Positions 15,283 through 23,755 of a stretch of 64,000 nt of DNA are shown piece by piece. Source of the DNA: AV40 sp035568175 (GTDB taxonomy: Bacteria; Verrucomicrobiota; Verrucomicrobiia; Chthoniobacterales; UBA10450); NCBI GenBank assembly GCA_035568175.1, contig DATMON010000005.1, forward strand, positions 230,770 to 294,769, in the 5' to 3' direction. The first letter of the stretch is position 1, and every line of letters starts with the position of its first letter. The notes below the pieces were generated by a model. That model had not been told where the DNA came from and ran no database searches. It saw only the letters and a list, made by a program, of their open reading frames with translations. Both the position numbers and the translations under genes were made by a program.

Positions 15283-16031
15283 TTATAAACAGGGTTCAAT
15301 GTCGCTAAAAAATCTGCCTTCAACAAGCCAAAGAAAATCTGCTTCTCGAACTCGTGCGCTGCGTCGAATTTAGGCATGCCGTTCTGGAAAAGATCAAAAT
15401 CGGCCGGTCCAAGCCAGACATCAACATCCAAGACGCTGCCGTGACGAGCACTCTCGCCGACGCCGACGATTGCGCTATTTGCTACGAGCAGTCGAGACGT
15501 CAGTGTTGGTTTTGATAAAGCCGACGTAATCGACAGCTCCGTATCGCTAAACTGTTTGCCGGCTGCCGAAACTTCGAGCACTAGCTGCTCAAAAACATTG
15601 AAGGTAAAGAAGTTAATGTATCGCACGCCCAGTCGCTCCCCTTCTGACACAAACCCCAGCTGCCGCAATTCTGATACCAGCCACGTCATTTCCTTTTGGA
15701 GAGCGGCCCAGCCGGGATAATTTTTTGACTTGGCGACTAGGCCGATGACGCGCGGACCAAACTGAATGAGGAAATCCGCGCCTAAGAACTGAATGAGCGG
15801 TTGATAAGTGAACGCGGGCTCGCGGCGACGGATTTCTTCTGGCAGCTGGCCTAACGGAAGAACTTTTTGCTCGGGATATCGTTTACGGATTCTTGTGAAC
15901 AGCAGGCCCGGTAATGTCGCCCATGATTCGGACGTAACAAAACGAATCTCCAAAATTGCTTCCACGATTGGACACGGATCGATTTTGATCGGAAGTCGCT
16001 TTGGAATTGGAATCGGAAACCGGTCAGCCAT
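15279..16031 (-). CDS. TIGR04255 family protein
   Basis: A 250-residue protein that fits the sporadically distributed TIGR04255 family: an N-terminal DPCPIVEAILEIRF strand-helix, AFTYQPLIQFLGADFLIQFG, then YPGWAALQKEMTWLVSELRQ and GERLGVRYINFFTF in the middle, and a C-terminal HEFEKQIFFGLLKADFLATL. The biochemical role of the family is not established. It leads a three-gene overlapping operon inside an att-bounded unit with nuclease-like and HEPN-like proteins, so a defence or toxin-antitoxin-like role is plausible, as inference only. Divergent from the gene at 16187; the shared promoter region is 16032-16186. Confidence 0.72.
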   Translation of the reverse strand: MADRFPIPIPKRLPIKIDPCPIVEAILEIRFVTSESWATLPGLLFTRIRKRYPEQKVLPLGQLPEEIRRREPAFTYQPLIQFLGADFLIQFGPRVIGLVAKSKNYPGWAALQKEMTWLVSELRQLGFVSEGERLGVRYINFFTFNVFEQLVLEVSAAGKQFSDTELSITSALSKPTLTSRLLVANSAIVGVGESARHGSVLDVDVWLGPADFDLFQNGMPKFDAAHEFEKQIFFGLLKADFLATLNPVYK

Positions 16032-16186
16032 TATGCCTCGGCTTTCGACAGCGCCTCGATGCAGTCGGGAAGTTCGTTAGATGCACTGCGATCCGTCCCA
16101 CGTTATCCAGATTTCGCGCAGTTGAAAGTCGGCATTTTAACGAGTGGTGTTGTCGAAGTTTGTTCAAACATGCGATGGGTTTTTGC

Positions 16187-16603
16187 ATGAATCTCACTAC
16201 AAATCCGATCCGCGTTATTGAGCAAAACCAGATTATCCGTCCTGAGTTCATTCGTCTTCCAAAAGGGCGCGAACACGATTCATGGACAGGATTAAGCAGA
16301 TCGATGCTGTGCCAGCTGATATTGCCGTGCCGCGAAAACGATTTCCAACCGCCTGTTCGCTCATGCACACTGCGGCGAAAAGGAACAACGAAAGGAGTGC
16401 GGCTGATCGATTTGCAAAGTCTACTCGACCACATCAATTCGCACATCGAACCAGCATTCTTAAAAGGGAAACCGGCACCTGTGGAAGAGAAGCCCGATTG
16501 GCGACGAGCGGTTGAGAAGGCAGATACGATTTCGATTCACCAGCTCGAATTGAACAAGTCTCTGCGGCTGATTATTTCAATTCGCGCTGAGAAGGACGGA
16601 TGA
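16187..16603 (+). CDS. Small AlpA/excisionase-like DNA-binding protein
   Basis: The reading frame is open from 16001, but the first 58 codons overlap the TIGR04255 gene start, so I choose the ATG at 16187 (ATG 16175 is possible). The 138-residue product has FIRLPKGREHDSWTGLSRSM, LCQLILPCRENDFQPPVRSC and GVRLIDLQSLLDHINSHI. This R-L-P...TGLSRS..L..L...GVRLID...L..YI pattern matches small AlpA-like helix-turn-helix proteins in which a short HTH is followed by a strand and helix. Such proteins act as excisionases or regulators of mobile elements. It has no integrase beside it in unit 3. Confidence 0.62.
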   Translation: MNLTTNPIRVIEQNQIIRPEFIRLPKGREHDSWTGLSRSMLCQLILPCRENDFQPPVRSCTLRRKGTTKGVRLIDLQSLLDHINSHIEPAFLKGKPAPVEEKPDWRRAVEKADTISIHQLELNKSLRLIISIRAEKDG

Positions 16604-16678
16604 TCGCGCTGCCTCTTTCTCGCGCCGAATGATTTAAGCGGTGACCGAACTATTAGAGTCGAACCGGTGCTTTTCCTC

Positions 16679-17284
16679 TCACGACTCTGCATATTGTTTA
16701 TACCAATCGGCAGTTTTCTGGGCAATCCACGTTTCATAGGATTGCATGTGCACACATACGCCGCAAACATCGGCGGCATCCATTATTGCATACCTCACTT
16801 CGCCCAACCCTAAAATCGGAGGGAGCTTCCCTTTTGAACGCTCGTGCAGTTTCTTGACCTCTCGGGCGTCGTTAGTCATCAGGATGATACAATCTTCATT
16901 TGGCACGCGTCGTATGGCCCAATGCGCGAACATGTGACGCATTCTCCACCGAAGGCTGATTTCGTCGAGTTTTGCAGTCCAATCCTGCAGATCGGCTGGC
17001 ACTGGCGTCATTCGAACGAGCGCCTCTTTAACGATCTCCACAAGTCTCGCTGATCGAATCGATGTTGGTTTGCGCGCCCAAGATGATCCAGTAAGCAACT
17101 TGGCGTGGATGAACGTCTCCACACATCGTCGCAAATTCAATTCAATGTAATTGTAGGTCTGTACAAGAACTCCTGTCGCCAACAGCATGTCTTGGTTAGG
17201 CCCTGGAAATCGCAGCATTTCTCCTGGCGGTAAAGAATCAATCTGCATTTGAAGCTGCTGTAATTTTTGAGGAATTGAGGGCAT
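16679..17284 (-). CDS. HEPN-like protein with R-x4-H motif
   Basis: The ATG at 17284 gives 201 residues; the frame extends seven codons to a TTG. It is mostly helical: VQTYNYIELNLRRCVETFI (residues 41-59), IVKEALVRM, and LRWRMRHMFAHWAIRR at 111-126. R116-H-M-F-A-H121 fits the R-x4-6-H catalytic motif of HEPN ribonucleases, placed after a long helix as expected, and is followed by a strand region (CIILMTNDAREV). HEPN proteins often serve as RNases in toxin-antitoxin and abortive-infection systems. No antitoxin (MNT or otherwise) is adjacent, so it may act alone. The family is assigned by motif only. Confidence 0.5.
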   Translation of the reverse strand: MPSIPQKLQQLQMQIDSLPPGEMLRFPGPNQDMLLATGVLVQTYNYIELNLRRCVETFIHAKLLTGSSWARKPTSIRSARLVEIVKEALVRMTPVPADLQDWTAKLDEISLRWRMRHMFAHWAIRRVPNEDCIILMTNDAREVKKLHERSKGKLPPILGLGEVRYAIMDAADVCGVCVHMQSYETWIAQKTADWYKQYAES

Positions 17285-17391
17285 GGCTAACTTACGGTAG
17301 CGCAATCATCGCCCATCCGTGGGCAAACTTCTTGCGCGGCCACGTGCGTCGCGCGAGCTGGAGAAACAACCGTGAACGTGGCGTCCTGGCC

Positions 17392-17409
17392 CTCCCCGTA
17401 TACGGGGAG
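17392..17409. promoter_or_regulatory. Perfect 18-bp palindrome
   Basis: ctccccgta/tacggggag is a perfect inverted repeat, inside a longer imperfect hairpin (ggccct...gcgggcc). It lies between the HEPN-like gene and att-like repeat 4. It could be a terminator remnant, an operator or a repeat; no T-run follows it. Confidence 0.5.
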
Positions 17410-17471
17410 AGCGGGCCGTAGGCTCGGCGGTTGTTAGAAACGGAACTCTGCGCTAATTTCCGGCGCATTTT

Positions 17472-17560
17472 GCCGGCATAGCTCAGTTGGCAGCGCGCTA
17501 CAGAGATTTGCGCGATCTTGCAACAAAAATTCTACCGACCGTAGAAAACGACCGTGAAAA
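17472..17560 (+). repeat. att-like repeat 4: shortened tRNA-Thr fragment plus arm
   Basis: Only the first 19 bases of the tRNA remain (gccggcatagctcagttgg), joined directly to cagcgcgctacagag, which corresponds to the distal part of the arm in repeat 2 (gcagcgcgcggcgcaggttt). An internal deletion of about 100 bases explains it. The shared motif ccgaccgtagaaaacgaccg is kept at 17535. This is the left end of unit 4, the integrase-bearing unit. Confidence 0.78.
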
Positions 17561-17644
17561 GTCTGCAGCGAACAACAGATTCCTAGTCCGTGCGCGATTT
17601 CCGATTCGAGGAAGTGTAGTTTCAAAAATTCGCCGGGCATTGCC

Positions 17645-18361
17645 TTATTCCTTCCAGACCTCTGCTGTCAGCGGCAGGCCATTTAGCTCGGCACGAGCTT
17701 CTCGCCAAAACGGGTAGTGCTTGTCCAGAAGCGCGACGAATACTGGGCTATGTGTGGGCTCGATCAAATGGGTCATCTCGTGAACTACGACATATTCGAC
17801 GAGATCTTTCGGTTTCTTTGCGAGCTCGGTGTTGAGGCGAATATGTCCGGCGCGATGATTGCAGCTACCCCATTTCGTTTTCATCCGTTGCAGAAAGTAG
17901 GCGGCCACTTTTACTTTAAGCTTTCCTTCCCATTTTTGAACGAACCGCGGCACCACGTCGTGTAGGAGTGATTTGTGCCATTCGTTGAGGACCTGCTGGC
18001 GCTTCGCGCGATCGCTACCGGGACGCACGATCAATATGATGCGCCTGTGGTCGACCGAAATGACAGGTTTACTCTCCCGATAAGCTACGGTCATCAGATG
18101 GCGCCTACCCCAAAGGTAATGGCTCTCCCGTTCGACGAATTCGCGCGGCGTCTCACGAGGCTGATTCCTCAGCTTCCTTTGTTGCTCACGTATCCAAGGA
18201 AGTTTGCTGATCGCGTAGGCGCGAGCAACGTTGAGACGGGTCGTGCTGGGCGCACTCAAGGTGACGCGACCATCCGGTGGGTGAACCGAGAGGTGGACGT
18301 TCTTAATGTCCTTTTTCGTTAAGCGAACCGAAAGGTCGCCAATCTTGATCGTCTCCGTCAT
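17645..18361 (-). CDS. YgjP-like (DUF45/M48-related) metallopeptidase
   Basis: A 238-residue protein. The zinc site is VVHEMTHLIEPTHSPVFVAL, an H-E-x-x-H with a later conserved H, followed by LDKHYPFWREARAELNG, the standard ending of YgjP-like metallopeptidases. Upstream are QRMKTKWGSCNHRAGHIRLN and TELAKKPKDLVEYVV, the strand pair before the active helix. Family members are often found beside type I restriction genes, and here the start overlaps the stop of hsdR by four bases. Its substrate is unknown. A role in the turnover or regulation of the restriction enzyme is a guess from context. Confidence 0.88.
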   Translation of the reverse strand: MTETIKIGDLSVRLTKKDIKNVHLSVHPPDGRVTLSAPSTTRLNVARAYAISKLPWIREQQRKLRNQPRETPREFVERESHYLWGRRHLMTVAYRESKPVISVDHRRIILIVRPGSDRAKRQQVLNEWHKSLLHDVVPRFVQKWEGKLKVKVAAYFLQRMKTKWGSCNHRAGHIRLNTELAKKPKDLVEYVVVHEMTHLIEPTHSPVFVALLDKHYPFWREARAELNGLPLTAEVWKE

Positions 18362-21300
18362 TCGTAGCCCCTTTGGTTCTTCACGATCTCGAAGAGCGCT
18401 TGCGTCGCGACTCGATCCCGCGAGAGGAGCGGAAACAGCGCGTTCAGCACTTCTTTTTCTCTTGGCTCATCACCTTTCCATCCCGCTGGAGCGTGTTCGC
18501 GCATGGTGAGGTCGATCTCCAGCGCCAGCTTTGCTTTCTCGTCCTTGTCCACCGGGCATTTAAACGTCGTCGCTCGGATGGTGGCTAGGTTGTTGAAGAG
18601 CACGGTAGCTTCCGGTTTCCCGTGAAGCGCCGCCGGGACACCTTCGGTAGGTTCTTTCTTTGCAAGGCGCTTTACCAGCTCCTCAGCTTTTACGAGGAAT
18701 TCTTCATACGCCAAAGTTTCCGCTCGGCGTTGCTTGATTAAGTCATCGAGTAGCTCTGACATTTCGGCGTAGAACCTCGGATCGGTGAGCTGATCGCGAA
18801 TGATCGTCTTGCGAACGTTGTTGATGATGCCCTCGGCGATTGCGTTCTTCGATAGTCTGCCTTTTTGATTGAGCTTCCGCGCGATGGCGTCATGGATGCC
18901 GGTCTCGATGATCAGCTCCGTAAGCGAAAGCGAACTTAGATTGCCAAGGTCAGTGGCTGGGTCCGCCTGAATGTAGGTGTTGATGAGGTGGCGCATGTCC
19001 GCCTCGTAGGGTTTGATGTCCAGTTCCTCGCCCGAATGTTTTTTGATCGCCGATCGGGTGTCAGTGTAAAACTGAGTCTCCGTTTCAAGAGCGCCAATTT
19101 CATCGGCGGAGTACCCGGCCTCGTCCAGGTTTTGCACAATTGCTGCGTAGGCACGCATGAAGACCGCGACTGCCTTGTAAAAGGCGATCCGCAACGGCTC
19201 CGTGGATGTGAGCGCATTCGGATCATCGGCGTCTCCGCAAAAGTAATGGAGATACTGCTCCATCTCTCGCGGCTGCGGGACCGGCTCACAGAGATAACGT
19301 AGAGCCTCGCGCGCCTCGTCGAGGCGCTTTTTGCCCTCTACCAGCCAGTTCTTGAGATTGACGTTGTTCTCTCCGCCATTGCCTTGGTCGATGTCCAGCT
19401 CGTCCGAGCTGTAGACGGCGATGGATTCCTGAACCTCGTCGAACAGTTCCTTGTAATCCACGATGTGACCATAATCCTTATCCTCCCCATCGAGCCGGTT
19501 CGTGCGGCAGATTGCCTGGAAGAGGTTGTGGTCCCGGAGCTCGTTATCTAGGTATATATAAGTACAGCTAGGTGCATCGAACCCGGTGAGAAGCTTGCTC
19601 ACGACGATCATCAATTTCATGTTCGCCGGCTCCTCAATGAAGCGCCGCTTGGCTTCGTCTTCGTATTGCTTGGTCGTTTGTCCGTTCCTCAGCACGTTCT
19701 GGGTATAGGTGTCGAATTTATACCGCTCGTCGCTATTCGCTGGTTCGCGGGAGATCGCGTTAGGGTTCGGCTCGAAAGAAGTGATGATGCCGCAGTAATT
19801 TCCAAATCCTGTGTTTTTAAAGAGTCGGAAGTAATGACAGGCGTCGTAGATTGACGCGGCCACAAGGATCGCAGTGCCGCGATCGTTATTCAGCCGCGGC
19901 TGAACGCCGAAGTCGTGGATGATGTCGGCGATGATCCGCTGCTTGCGCTCGGCAGAGCTCATCAATTCCTCCATCGTCGCCCAGCGCTTGCGGAGGACGG
20001 CGCGTTGAAATCCGTTCAAGCCTTTCGTCTTCCGGTCGAACCACGTATCGATCGCTTTTTGTGAGGTGATTCGCTGCGGTACGTCACGCGCCTCATACTT
20101 CAGATCAAGGACAACCTTATCCGCGACTGCTTGGTGGAACTTGTAGGTGTGAATGTAGGTGCCGAAGACGTCGCGCGTGGTCTGCTTATCCTTCTTTAGG
20201 AGCGGGGTGCCAGTGAAGCCGATGAAGATTGCGTTTTCCAGCCAGCGCTTCATCTGCTTATTCATATCGCCGCCCTGCGTGCGGTGCGCTTCGTCCACGA
20301 AGACGTAAAAGCGGCCGTGGATCGGGGGCGGCTGGCCTTCCACATCGGCGGGGTCGAACTTATGAATCAGTGCGCATAGCAGGCGCGGTGTTGGCGCGCC
20401 GAGCTTCTCGACGAACTCTGCCCGCGAAGTGATGCGCGGCGACTTGGACTCCGCGCCGATGACTCCGGCGTTCTTCATCACTCCTTCGATCTGTTTGTCC
20501 AGCTCGTCCCGGTCGGTGACGACGAGGATGCGCGCCTCGGGGTCGTGCTCGAGCAGCCACTTGGCGATCAGCACCATCAAGATGCTTTTGCCACTGCCCT
20601 GCGTGTGCCAGATAACGCCGCCCTCCCTTTTTGCCGTGCGCTCCTGCGCCGCTTTTACTCCTGCGAATTGATGCGGGCGCGGCACCTTCTTTCTACCTGC
20701 ATCGAAGATGATGAAGTTGCGAATCAAGTCGAGCAGACGGCCCTTCTCGCACATCTCGGCGAGCGGCCGGTCTAAAAGTGCGCCTGCGTCCTGCGCTTCT
20801 CCGCTGCTTTTCGCCTTCCACTCCGTGAAGAGCTTCTCGTCGCTCGTCACGGTTCCATATTGCAGCCCCTGTGCATCATTACCAGCGAAGACGATCTGCA
20901 CCGTGCTGAAGAAGGCTTTGTTGAAAATCTCTTCCTGGTTTGTGATGAGCTGGCGGACACCATCCGCCACTTCCACCGAACTGCGCTTTAGCTCAATCAC
21001 ACCTACGGCGATTCCATTCAGGTAAAGGACGATATCGGGGCGGCGCTCATGTCCACCGCGCAACGTTACTTCCTCTGCGATCGCGAAATCATTGTTCTGT
21101 GGGTTTTGCCAGTCCACGAGTTGCACGGTTTCATGCGCTTGACCGGCCGCGGTCTGAACAGAAACGCCATACCGCAGTAGTTGATAGGTGCGCAGGTTGG
21201 CCTGGTAGAGCGTGACGCCGGTCGCGTCCCCTGCCGCTTCCAATTTCTGGATGGTTGCAGAAACCTGCGCATCGCTGTAGCCGCGTTGCTTAAGGTTGTC

Positions 21301-21453
21301 TCGCAAGAACGCGGTCTCGATCGGGCGATTGTTTGCACGATCTCGCCAGTCCCCCAGGTGTCGATAACCAAGACAATCCGGTCGGCTCGGATTTGTGAAC
21401 AGCGCGGCCACGCGGTTCTGTGTTAGGCGTTCGGGGCGAGGCTGCTCAGGCAC
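18358..21453 (-). CDS. hsdR: Type I restriction endonuclease subunit R
   Basis: A 1031-residue motor/nuclease subunit of normal length. The N-terminal nuclease core has D140 in RRPDIVLYL and E154-L-K156 in GVIELKRSS, the PD-ExK site. The helicase has Walker A at about 283-290 (HTQGSGKS), DEAH at 386-389 (FVDEAHRTQGG), and GFTGTPLL as motif III. The C-terminal VSKLLTGFDAPSCTYIYLD and QAICRTNRLDGEDKDYG are motifs V and VI. It translocates DNA and cleaves when the HsdM2S complex meets unmodified sites. The stop overlaps the YgjP-like start. The operon order from its promoter is hsdM, hsdS, Mrr-like, hsdR, ygjP. Confidence 0.96.
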   Translation of the reverse strand: MPEQPRPERLTQNRVAALFTNPSRPDCLGYRHLGDWRDRANNRPIETAFLRDNLKQRGYSDAQVSATIQKLEAAGDATGVTLYQANLRTYQLLRYGVSVQTAAGQAHETVQLVDWQNPQNNDFAIAEEVTLRGGHERRPDIVLYLNGIAVGVIELKRSSVEVADGVRQLITNQEEIFNKAFFSTVQIVFAGNDAQGLQYGTVTSDEKLFTEWKAKSSGEAQDAGALLDRPLAEMCEKGRLLDLIRNFIIFDAGRKKVPRPHQFAGVKAAQERTAKREGGVIWHTQGSGKSILMVLIAKWLLEHDPEARILVVTDRDELDKQIEGVMKNAGVIGAESKSPRITSRAEFVEKLGAPTPRLLCALIHKFDPADVEGQPPPIHGRFYVFVDEAHRTQGGDMNKQMKRWLENAIFIGFTGTPLLKKDKQTTRDVFGTYIHTYKFHQAVADKVVLDLKYEARDVPQRITSQKAIDTWFDRKTKGLNGFQRAVLRKRWATMEELMSSAERKQRIIADIIHDFGVQPRLNNDRGTAILVAASIYDACHYFRLFKNTGFGNYCGIITSFEPNPNAISREPANSDERYKFDTYTQNVLRNGQTTKQYEDEAKRRFIEEPANMKLMIVVSKLLTGFDAPSCTYIYLDNELRDHNLFQAICRTNRLDGEDKDYGHIVDYKELFDEVQESIAVYSSDELDIDQGNGGENNVNLKNWLVEGKKRLDEAREALRYLCEPVPQPREMEQYLHYFCGDADDPNALTSTEPLRIAFYKAVAVFMRAYAAIVQNLDEAGYSADEIGALETETQFYTDTRSAIKKHSGEELDIKPYEADMRHLINTYIQADPATDLGNLSSLSLTELIIETGIHDAIARKLNQKGRLSKNAIAEGIINNVRKTIIRDQLTDPRFYAEMSELLDDLIKQRRAETLAYEEFLVKAEELVKRLAKKEPTEGVPAALHGKPEATVLFNNLATIRATTFKCPVDKDEKAKLALEIDLTMREHAPAGWKGDEPREKEVLNALFPLLSRDRVATQALFEIVKNQRGYE

Positions 21454-21485
21454 GGGAAAAATCAGTCACAACTTTTTCCTGAATC

Positions 21486-22496
21486 TTAGACCACAGCCGG
21501 GACCTCGTAGATGCCCAACATCAACTTGGTCTCCTTGGAAAGTTTCTCGATGTGTTCGCTGATCCAATCGGCTAGCTCCAGGCCGCCGATCACCGTGATA
21601 TCCGCCTCCAACGCCGCCTTGAGCACCTCTTCAGACACGGATGCTGAGGTGACAAACACGCGCTGGTGATCGTCGTATTCCTCCTCGTGCGCCTTTTGGA
21701 TTTCCTTGAGTTGGTCGATGCCGTGGGCGTCAGAAAAACCTTGGTGATGCTTGACCTGAAGGAGCAGATGGACAGACGCGCAGCGATCACTGCGGGAAGC
21801 CTGCACATCGGCATCGGCGAAGCTACCGAAGTGCCGTTTGGAAAACACGCGTGCTTTGTAACCCTCAATGGTTAGGAGTTCGCAAATCAGGTTCTCAAGC
21901 CCAATCCCACCCGTTCGCAGATTCGTTTTTCCAGACTGGATGTTCGTGAGCAGCTTCCTTTTGAATTCGCTTTGCTGCCTTCCGATCTCCTCATGCAACT
22001 GATTGACCCATGAGTGATCGGTCCCTTTCTCGATACTTGTGAGTGCCGCCTGGATTTCGTCGCCAAACTCTCCTAGGTCGTTCACGGTCATTCCCTGCAC
22101 GCGAAGGCGGCGCTGGAAAGCCTCAGAGAACGAACTGCGCGGAATGCAGATGACGCGCCCATCCTCTTTCCGTGGAAAAGCCACGGATCTTTGGTTCGCG
22201 CGGTCCTTGTCATAGTATGTCTGATCAAAGAACAGGCCACCCGTCGCTTTGCCGATCGCGACGGCGTAGGGAATCGGGGCCACGACCACATCATTTTGCG
22301 CGATGTCGTAAAACCTGCGGATCTGATTTCCCCATCGTCCGACACCATACGAAGCATTAATCTGTCGAATCGCTTCCTCCGCGCTCCCGAGCGCGTCAAA
22401 ACGGAAATCCGACCAACCTACCCCGACGATTCCTTGCTCGACCAAGTCAGGGCTGGTTCGGACGAGATAGTATTTCGGTTCAATCTCTGAATTCAT
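21486..22496 (-). CDS. Mrr-like PD-(D/E)xK endonuclease embedded in the hsd operon
   Basis: A 336-residue protein. The C-terminal part is a restriction-endonuclease-like fold: GGIGLENLICELLTIEGYKA (E201 in the first helix), FADADVQASR (D228/D230) and LLLQVKHHQGFSDAHGI (Q247-V-K249), which is the Mrr-cat pattern with Q-x-K, followed by QLKEIQKAHEEEYDDHQRVF and VTSASVSEEVLKAA. The first 150 residues have IVGVGWSDF, NQIRRFYDIAQNDVVVAP and RKEDGRVICIPR, a separate domain that may bind DNA or modified bases. It overlaps hsdS by four bases and precedes hsdR by 32, so it is expressed with the type I system, perhaps as a type IV-like partner. Confidence 0.82.
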   Translation of the reverse strand: MNSEIEPKYYLVRTSPDLVEQGIVGVGWSDFRFDALGSAEEAIRQINASYGVGRWGNQIRRFYDIAQNDVVVAPIPYAVAIGKATGGLFFDQTYYDKDRANQRSVAFPRKEDGRVICIPRSSFSEAFQRRLRVQGMTVNDLGEFGDEIQAALTSIEKGTDHSWVNQLHEEIGRQQSEFKRKLLTNIQSGKTNLRTGGIGLENLICELLTIEGYKARVFSKRHFGSFADADVQASRSDRCASVHLLLQVKHHQGFSDAHGIDQLKEIQKAHEEEYDDHQRVFVTSASVSEEVLKAALEADITVIGGLELADWISEHIEKLSKETKLMLGIYEVPAVV

Positions 22497-23755
22497 CGCG
22501 CGCGATCGCCCGTGGTCGATACCAGTCGAGTTTTCCCGGTGAGGAGTTCCTGCATCATGGCCTGCTTGAGGGAGAAAATCTTCTCCCGCCGCTTCTCCAA
22601 AGCCGCCAACTCCGCGTCCATGTCCGTCAGCACCTCGGCGATGGCGGTTTGTTCGAGGACGGAGGGCAATTCAAGTAAGAGATTCTTCAAATCCTTTCCA
22701 TACAGATGGTGAATTGTGATTCCTTGGGTGAGTTCGGCGATTTGATGCCTTCGTGAATGAGTCAGGTAGTTCGCCAAAAAGACAGAATCGTATGCGTTCG
22801 GCTTTTGTCTGATAATCAGGATGTCTCCGCCTAGAGCGACATTGTCTAAAAGGAGTGCCGAGGCTGTTGCTAAATCAATTCCCGTCGTTGTGGTCGAACC
22901 CGGCATAAGCACGTCGCCGGATACTGACGGACAGCCTTCGCTTGAGTTCGTGTGTCCCACTATTTGAGAAATCACCCTGTCGTAAGTTGTAAACAGATCA
23001 CCGTAAAGAATGCAGGGACGTGTTCCTGACGCTGTAACGAGAGATTTTGAAAGCGCGTTCCCCTTCAGCACATTCGCGACATCTCCCAGCGTCTTCACCT
23101 CCCACTTGCCGCGGAAGCCGGGGAGGCGGGTTTGGCCGGTAAGGAGTTGCTGCATTGCGGCCTGTTTGAGGTCGCGCTTCTTGGCGATGAGCCGGTCCAG
23201 CCCCGCCACCAGCCCATCCACATCGCTCAACACCGTCGCGATCGAGCGTTGTTCTCCTTCGGTGTTTGGAAGGGGAATTTGGCAGCGACGGATAGTTGCC
23301 AATCCTAAGTTGCCGATAGTCGTTCCCGTTAGTCCCTCGAAGAACTGCTGCCTAACAACTGATGTCTGAAGCGAATGATAGACAAACTGCCTCGATATCC
23401 CCGACTTCACATTTAGATACGCAGCGCTTTTTCCAAGCACCACAGGCTCGCCTTCAAACAGTCCTAAGTTGCCGATTGTGCCGTTGATAGACATCAGAAT
23501 TGATCTATCACTTAGGGGCTTTCGGTGCTTCATGAACTCCGAGTGATCCACCGATTGCGTATCGCCTGAAATGACGATTTTCCCGGCATTCAGGTTATTG
23601 CCGTTGATGAAAAAATAATCGCCATGAGACGAATACACAGGCGTTCCATGTAGGCCGTCACCAATGTGTGTTGTTATCGCCTGCATCGGGACAGCGTCCC
23701 AATCAACCGGGATGACGCCCAGTTCGCTCCGCTTGTAGCCGGGTTTCACTTCCAT
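22493..23755 (-). CDS. hsdS: Type I restriction-modification specificity subunit S
   Basis: A 420-residue protein with two target-recognition domains and two conserved coiled segments. The first TRD begins VKPGYKRSELGVIPVDWDAV and ends near AYLNVKSGISRQFVYHSLQT; its spacer helix is LSDVDGLVAGLDRLIAKKRD. The second TRD begins GFRGKWEVKTLGDVANVLKG, with the helix LTDMDAELAALEKRREKIF. The repeated 'LKQAAMQQLLTGQTRLPG' and 'LKQAMMQELLTGKTRLVS' blocks are the family hallmark. Each TRD reads half of a bipartite site, which cannot be predicted here. It overlaps hsdM by ten bases. Confidence 0.95.
   Translation of the reverse strand: MEVKPGYKRSELGVIPVDWDAVPMQAITTHIGDGLHGTPVYSSHGDYFFINGNNLNAGKIVISGDTQSVDHSEFMKHRKPLSDRSILMSINGTIGNLGLFEGEPVVLGKSAAYLNVKSGISRQFVYHSLQTSVVRQQFFEGLTGTTIGNLGLATIRRCQIPLPNTEGEQRSIATVLSDVDGLVAGLDRLIAKKRDLKQAAMQQLLTGQTRLPGFRGKWEVKTLGDVANVLKGNALSKSLVTASGTRPCILYGDLFTTYDRVISQIVGHTNSSEGCPSVSGDVLMPGSTTTTGIDLATASALLLDNVALGGDILIIRQKPNAYDSVFLANYLTHSRRHQIAELTQGITIHHLYGKDLKNLLLELPSVLEQTAIAEVLTDMDAELAALEKRREKIFSLKQAMMQELLTGKTRLVSTTGDRAR

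Noticed and set aside
16001..16186. N-terminal extension of the AlpA-like gene
   Set aside because: It would overlap the divergent TIGR04255 gene and has atypical residues; the ATG at 16187 begins the recognisable domain.
17392..17409. Rho-independent terminator
   Set aside because: The palindrome is perfect but no T-run follows on either strand, so I keep it as an unassigned palindrome.
9299..17490. Four extra tRNA genes
   Set aside because: All lack the 3' half of the anticodon stem, the T-arm and the acceptor 3' strand, so they cannot fold as tRNA.
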